This document shows, one piece after another, positions 60,228 through 64,000 of a stretch of DNA of 64,000 nucleotides. The DNA is from Emydura subglobosa. Its lineage: Eukaryota > Chordata > Testudines > Chelidae. Made by a program: the position numbers and the translations under genes. The first letter of the stretch is position 1; every line of letters begins with the position of its first letter. The DNA lies in NCBI GenBank assembly GCA_007922225.1, contig ML679969.1:15187999-15251998 (forward strand). The letters run 5' to 3'. Under the pieces are notes generated by a model. That model did not search any database, was not told the DNA's origin, and saw only the letters and a program-made list of their open reading frames with translations.

Positions 60228-60950
60228 TGTATGATGACGAGGTTTAAGTTGTAAGTATAAGTATAGGACTATGTAAGATAGTATTATAGGGGCATAGGAT
60301 GGATAAGCATGAATTATTGATAAGAATGTTATTTATATAAGTAAGATAAGGCTGTAATGCAAAGCCTATAGGATTTAGGTCTGTAAGGTTATGTAGCTTG
60401 ACCGTAGAAGGTCTCAGGCCTGAAACAGGTTGGCATGACAAGCTGGCTAGGAGATAACCCTGTACCTGTAAACTGTAAGATTATAGTAAAATGTGTTAAG
60501 TGTTGATGTTCTAGAAACTGTGCAGAAATAGACTGGAAAACATGCTGCAATGTGCCAGTTAATACTGCAAAGTGTCTGATAGTAACTTTTCAGAGGATTC
60601 TGTGATAACTTCAGGTTGCTAACAACATTCTCATAGATGTTAACGAGAATAGGGCAACTAAGGGGTAGCCTATGAGAAATGGGGTACCCTAAAATTCATG
60701 GGGGGTGGGATCGACACTCTCATTTGCATGAGCACACTGGAAGTAAAAAATTCAGAAGAAAAGATGGTGCCTAGTCATGTCAGTGGAGACTGAACTAACC
60801 TGTCACCTTTAGACCTTGTTCTCCAGTCTGGAGCCAGGGAGTGCTGGCGCAGCAGTGCGAGAAGTAAACTGTCACTGCTAGTATCCACATAGTATGTGTT
60901 GTAGGGGTAAACCATAGATTTCTGTTTCCAGGGCTTCCCATCTTCCATCA
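60228..60950 (+). mobile_element. Possible solo-LTR-like repeat, uncertain
   Basis: The region has internally repetitive AT-rich wording ('gtaagtataagtataggact', 'aactgtaagattatagtaaa'). It ends in a GC-richer part with 'gtgctggcgcagcagtgcga' and 'agtaaactgtcact', which is reminiscent of R/U5 of a retroviral LTR. I cannot find clear TG...CA ends or a target duplication, and there are no retroviral genes nearby. Confidence 0.22.
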
Positions 60951-62019
60951 GCACTAAATTCATTTGGAAATACAACAAATATATTTAAAATGTAATTTAT
61001 CTTTCAAAGGTCTGATCTAAATAAAAGAAATCCAGATTTAAGGCTTAAATTGTGTCCTCAAACTGGTTTGTGCAATGCAGAGACATGAGTTACACTCATC
61101 ATTCCCTCTAAGTACACTGCCCAGAGTGGGCATAAAATTGCCCATTTCCCTCGGTGATATAGGATGCCTTGTTCCTGTGTCTAGGTGGATTTTGATAGCT
61201 ATTACTACTTGATTGACTCACGTGTAGCTTTAATTTTACCTCTTCTCTGGGCCTTATTCCTTTTTGGCTTCTCTGGTGGTCATTCCTTTATAAACCTGCA
61301 TTCTCTTCTGAGAGAGGAAGATGAAAAGAAACAAAAACTGAGCTGATTAATTGCCTTTTTTAAATTCCGCAATGAAGCAATATTTGACTTAGATATTATC
61401 TATCTTTAGACAAAAAAAAAAAAGGAACTTTTGTTTAATTCCCATTTTAAACAGCCCTCCTCTCATTCCTGATGAATTACCAAAACCTAATACTTTTCTA
61501 TAAACAGAAGTGAAAAAGAAAATTATTTCTGAGCTAACCAGCGTGAGCTTTTGAGGCAAAGATTCCCCTCACATTTTCAATGCCCTGGTCCAAGTTCTCA
61601 CCTGTTCTTAGAACTTCTATGGTCATTTGTGCTTGTTCAAAGTGGCTGTAAAAATGCTACTGAGTCAGCATGGCAGCCTTTAACACCCCATTGCACAGGT
61701 GTGAATGACTGCCAGAGGCGCAAGAGCGGGGAGAATGAAACTCGGAATGTAGAAATCTGGAAGCTGAATGACTTGGCTAAAAAATGGCTAGCAAGATCAT
61801 GTCAATGAAGAGGGATTAAATATGATGGTATTCCCAGGAGTATAACTAGGAATAATGGGCCTAAACTGAGAAAAAAAATGTTGGGCTGAAGATCAAGGAA
61901 AACCTGTCCTGACAATTAGAGCTATTAGACTCTAAACTGGGACGTTTAATAGGGTGGATTACTCTGCGGGGTGACTATGTAAAAAGGGCACTTTCTAACT
62001 CAACAGATTTGCCTTATGC
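60951..62019. other. Unique non-coding DNA
   Basis: The region has an A-run at about 61412 and no recognised gene. The 85-codon frame at 61551-61808 has no domain. Confidence 0.5.
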
Positions 62020-62105
62020 ATGAAAGCCAGGCCCCACTGAAGTCCATGAGAATTTTGCCATTGACTTCAATAAGACAGGAACTTTAGCCCTGTTCAGAAT
62101 CTAGT
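62020..62105. mobile_element. Palindromic MITE relic
   Basis: 'ccaggccccactgaagtcca' and 'ttgccattgacttcaataag' followed by 'ctttagccctg' form the typical palindromic core with decayed ends. Confidence 0.5.
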
Positions 62106-62189
62106 GACCAACACACTCTTTTACTGTTTTATATTTACCTCCATGGAGCCAACACAGGTCTGAGAGTGGGAACCACATTCCATTCGGGC

Positions 62190-62376
62190 TTGTACTGTCC
62201 GCAGAAGTGTTAGCTGACGCCTGGCATAACAATGGGATTTCAGCTAGCATCACTGCTAGCCCCTGCTACAGACATGGTGTACACCAATACAAAATCATGC
62301 TGCACTAGGAGTTTGCACAGTGTGTCTACATCAGTCGTTGAAATTCCAGCATAGACAAGACCTGAATTCCAACAGA
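62190..62376. mobile_element. hAT-like MITE fragment
   Basis: On the minus strand the right part reads 'aggtcttgtctatgctggaa' and 'tgcaaactcctagtgcagca', resembling the 'cttgtctacact' hAT group seen at 23396 and 49019. The other end is not clear. Confidence 0.4.
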
Positions 62377-62380
62377 TACA

Positions 62381-64000
62381 CCAGATCTTGTCCTCCTTTA
62401 CACCTGTGCCACTCATTAGACATTGTGGGGATGGCATGAATATAGCAAAGGGCAGAACTGGAAGATGACAGTGTTGCAAAAGTCAGATGCATTTAGCCTG
62501 GAGTAACTAATACTGATGTGGATGTGCAAGGCAGAAAGAACTAGCTTGACTTTCAGATCCCAGGTTGCAGAGCTGGCAATGACAAGCACCATATTTTTAA
62601 AACTTGCAAACTGGTCAAATATAACTTTAGAATCATGGTGAATTCCTAAACCTGAACCATCTTGTTTCTGTGAGCTTTCAGAGTGGAACTGCCCTTTAAA
62701 TTAATCACATTAAAGCACTACTGAATATAATGTAAAGAACAATTTTGAGGGGACCATGGTTTCACATATTCCTAGTACTTCTGGTCCATGCCTAAATTCC
62801 TCAGTTCTGTGAAAACAGCACTTCCTCTTCCACAATTATTTTGTAAGCATGGGGGTAGGTCCACAAACACACTGAACATCAAACTCAATTCTCAGACAAA
62901 GTGGGGTTGTGGTTCATTGCAAATACGTCACACAACTCAAGTTGGGAGCCTGGTTAACAGAGATGTGATGTGCTGCTAATTTAAAATAAAATTAATTTTT
63001 CACAGCAGCAGCTGCAAATGTGTCGATAGACTTAACAGCCATCTGCCAGAATTCCACTGTGTACGACGGTGCACCAAGAGTGGGTACGGTTTCAGTTTAG
63101 AAACAACTTGTGTCCATGGATTTTGTAGGCTTGTGAGACAATTTTTTTCATCCCTATACCCCTCCCAATAAAGGCAAATTAATAATGTTAATCAAAGAGC
63201 AGTGTGTCATGTTTGAAGGTAAACAGACAAATAAACATGAAGCCATAGTGGAGGGTGGGGAGAATGGTTTAGACAAACCATCTGAACTACTGAAGGAGCC
63301 AACATTACACAGTTACATGTTCATAGCTAATAAGGAATCCTGTATTAGTGATGTAAGAGATGTTCACACAGCACACAGTTTAAATTAATCTTTTATGTGA
63401 TCTAAAGGAAGAAGTAGTAACCTGTATAGGCGCACCAACCTCGAGAAAGAGCTAACAGCATCATTTTCCCCTCAGTCTAAACTCCACTCAATGTATGGGA
63501 GGGATGGCATGGAGCCAGTCATGACTGTGACACATTGGCGTATCTGTCTGTACAATGGTTGATGTTATGAAGACTCGACTATTAAATGTGTGTATCATGG
63601 GATGCTCTGTGTGGATGTGGAATCCATCATTTACTGACAGGGCGTAGCATGTCTTTCCTGGACCTGTTACAAGGGTGGGTCATCCAACTTTTCATAATCA
63701 CCTATTCTTATGGAAGTACCTTGGGACAATGGGTTGGCTGAAGCCTAGGAAACTAGTTCTACCACGTTTCTCTGCAGTTGGTTGGCAAACTGGAGCATGG
63801 AAAATCCCCCAGCAGCAGAACAAAGGAACCAGGTGCTGTTGATACAACATAAATTTGAGGGACTCCCTGAGACAAGGACAGGAAGCTGTGGGTATTAGAA
63901 GGCAAGAGATGGACATGCTCTCATAGCAGAGGGGATCCGGTTCAACTGTGGGACCAGTCAAGTTCAGAGACAGTTAGCGGACCTAGAGAATGCTCTGGGA
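62381..64000. other. Unique non-coding DNA to window end
   Basis: No gene or confident repeat is recognised. The frames at 62788-62979, 63185-63388 and 63698-63961 are short and domain-less. Confidence 0.5.

Noticed and set aside
1..64000. CRISPR arrays, rRNA, bacterial operons, phage modules
   Set aside because: No evenly spaced direct repeats, no rRNA-like sequence and no dense tandem coding were found. The composition and transposons are vertebrate.

Overview
The window looks like intergenic or deep-intronic DNA from a sauropsid vertebrate, most likely a turtle, with a crocodilian as the main alternative. The reasons are: CR1 LINE fragments whose 3' ends start with the reptile-type AAGAACATAAG or TCATAGAATCATAGAATC motifs; many MIR/CORE-like tRNA-derived SINEs; very many short palindromic non-autonomous DNA transposons built around 'cccattgacttcaatggg'-type cores; and vertebrate-style CA/TA microsatellites. 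There is no bacterial or viral gene organisation. I recognise no protein-coding gene. The open frames are short, lack family features, are often open on both strands, or belong to decayed CR1 reverse transcriptase.

Layout. 0-5 kb: a palindromic MITE, a MIR-like SINE, two related hAT-like pieces flanking a 1.1 kb CR1 3' portion, a nearly complete tRNA-derived SINE, and a CA-rich tract split by another CR1 tail. 5-17 kb: mostly unique AT-rich DNA with two microsatellites, several MITEs and one cassette-exon-like segment (7856-7939). 17-24 kb: a 540 bp foldback transposon, unique sequence that may include a conserved non-coding element, and a MIR-like SINE invaded by a hAT MITE. 24-35 kb: a CpG-rich patch, two CTCF-like motifs in convergent orientation, four CR1 or MIR relics, and a three-unit minisatellite at 33.1 kb. 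35-45 kb: largely unique, with a tRNA-like fragment, a CR1 tail and a MIR-like copy. 45.7-50.4 kb: the most repeat-rich stretch, holding a ~950 bp composite repeat, a 1.1 kb CR1 and two hAT elements, one with a visible 8 bp target duplication. 50-64 kb: unique sequence with one exon-like ORF (52176-52326), a sense-strand CR1, possible LTR-like sequence at 60.2-60.9 kb and scattered MITEs.

Nothing in the window forms a gene system. The sequence records layered transposon insertions in non-coding DNA, plus a few candidate regulatory or exon-like segments that cannot be confirmed by reading alone. I did not find an undescribed biological system. Repeat family names and strand calls are from recognition of consensus-like stretches, and boundaries are approximate unless a target duplication is stated.
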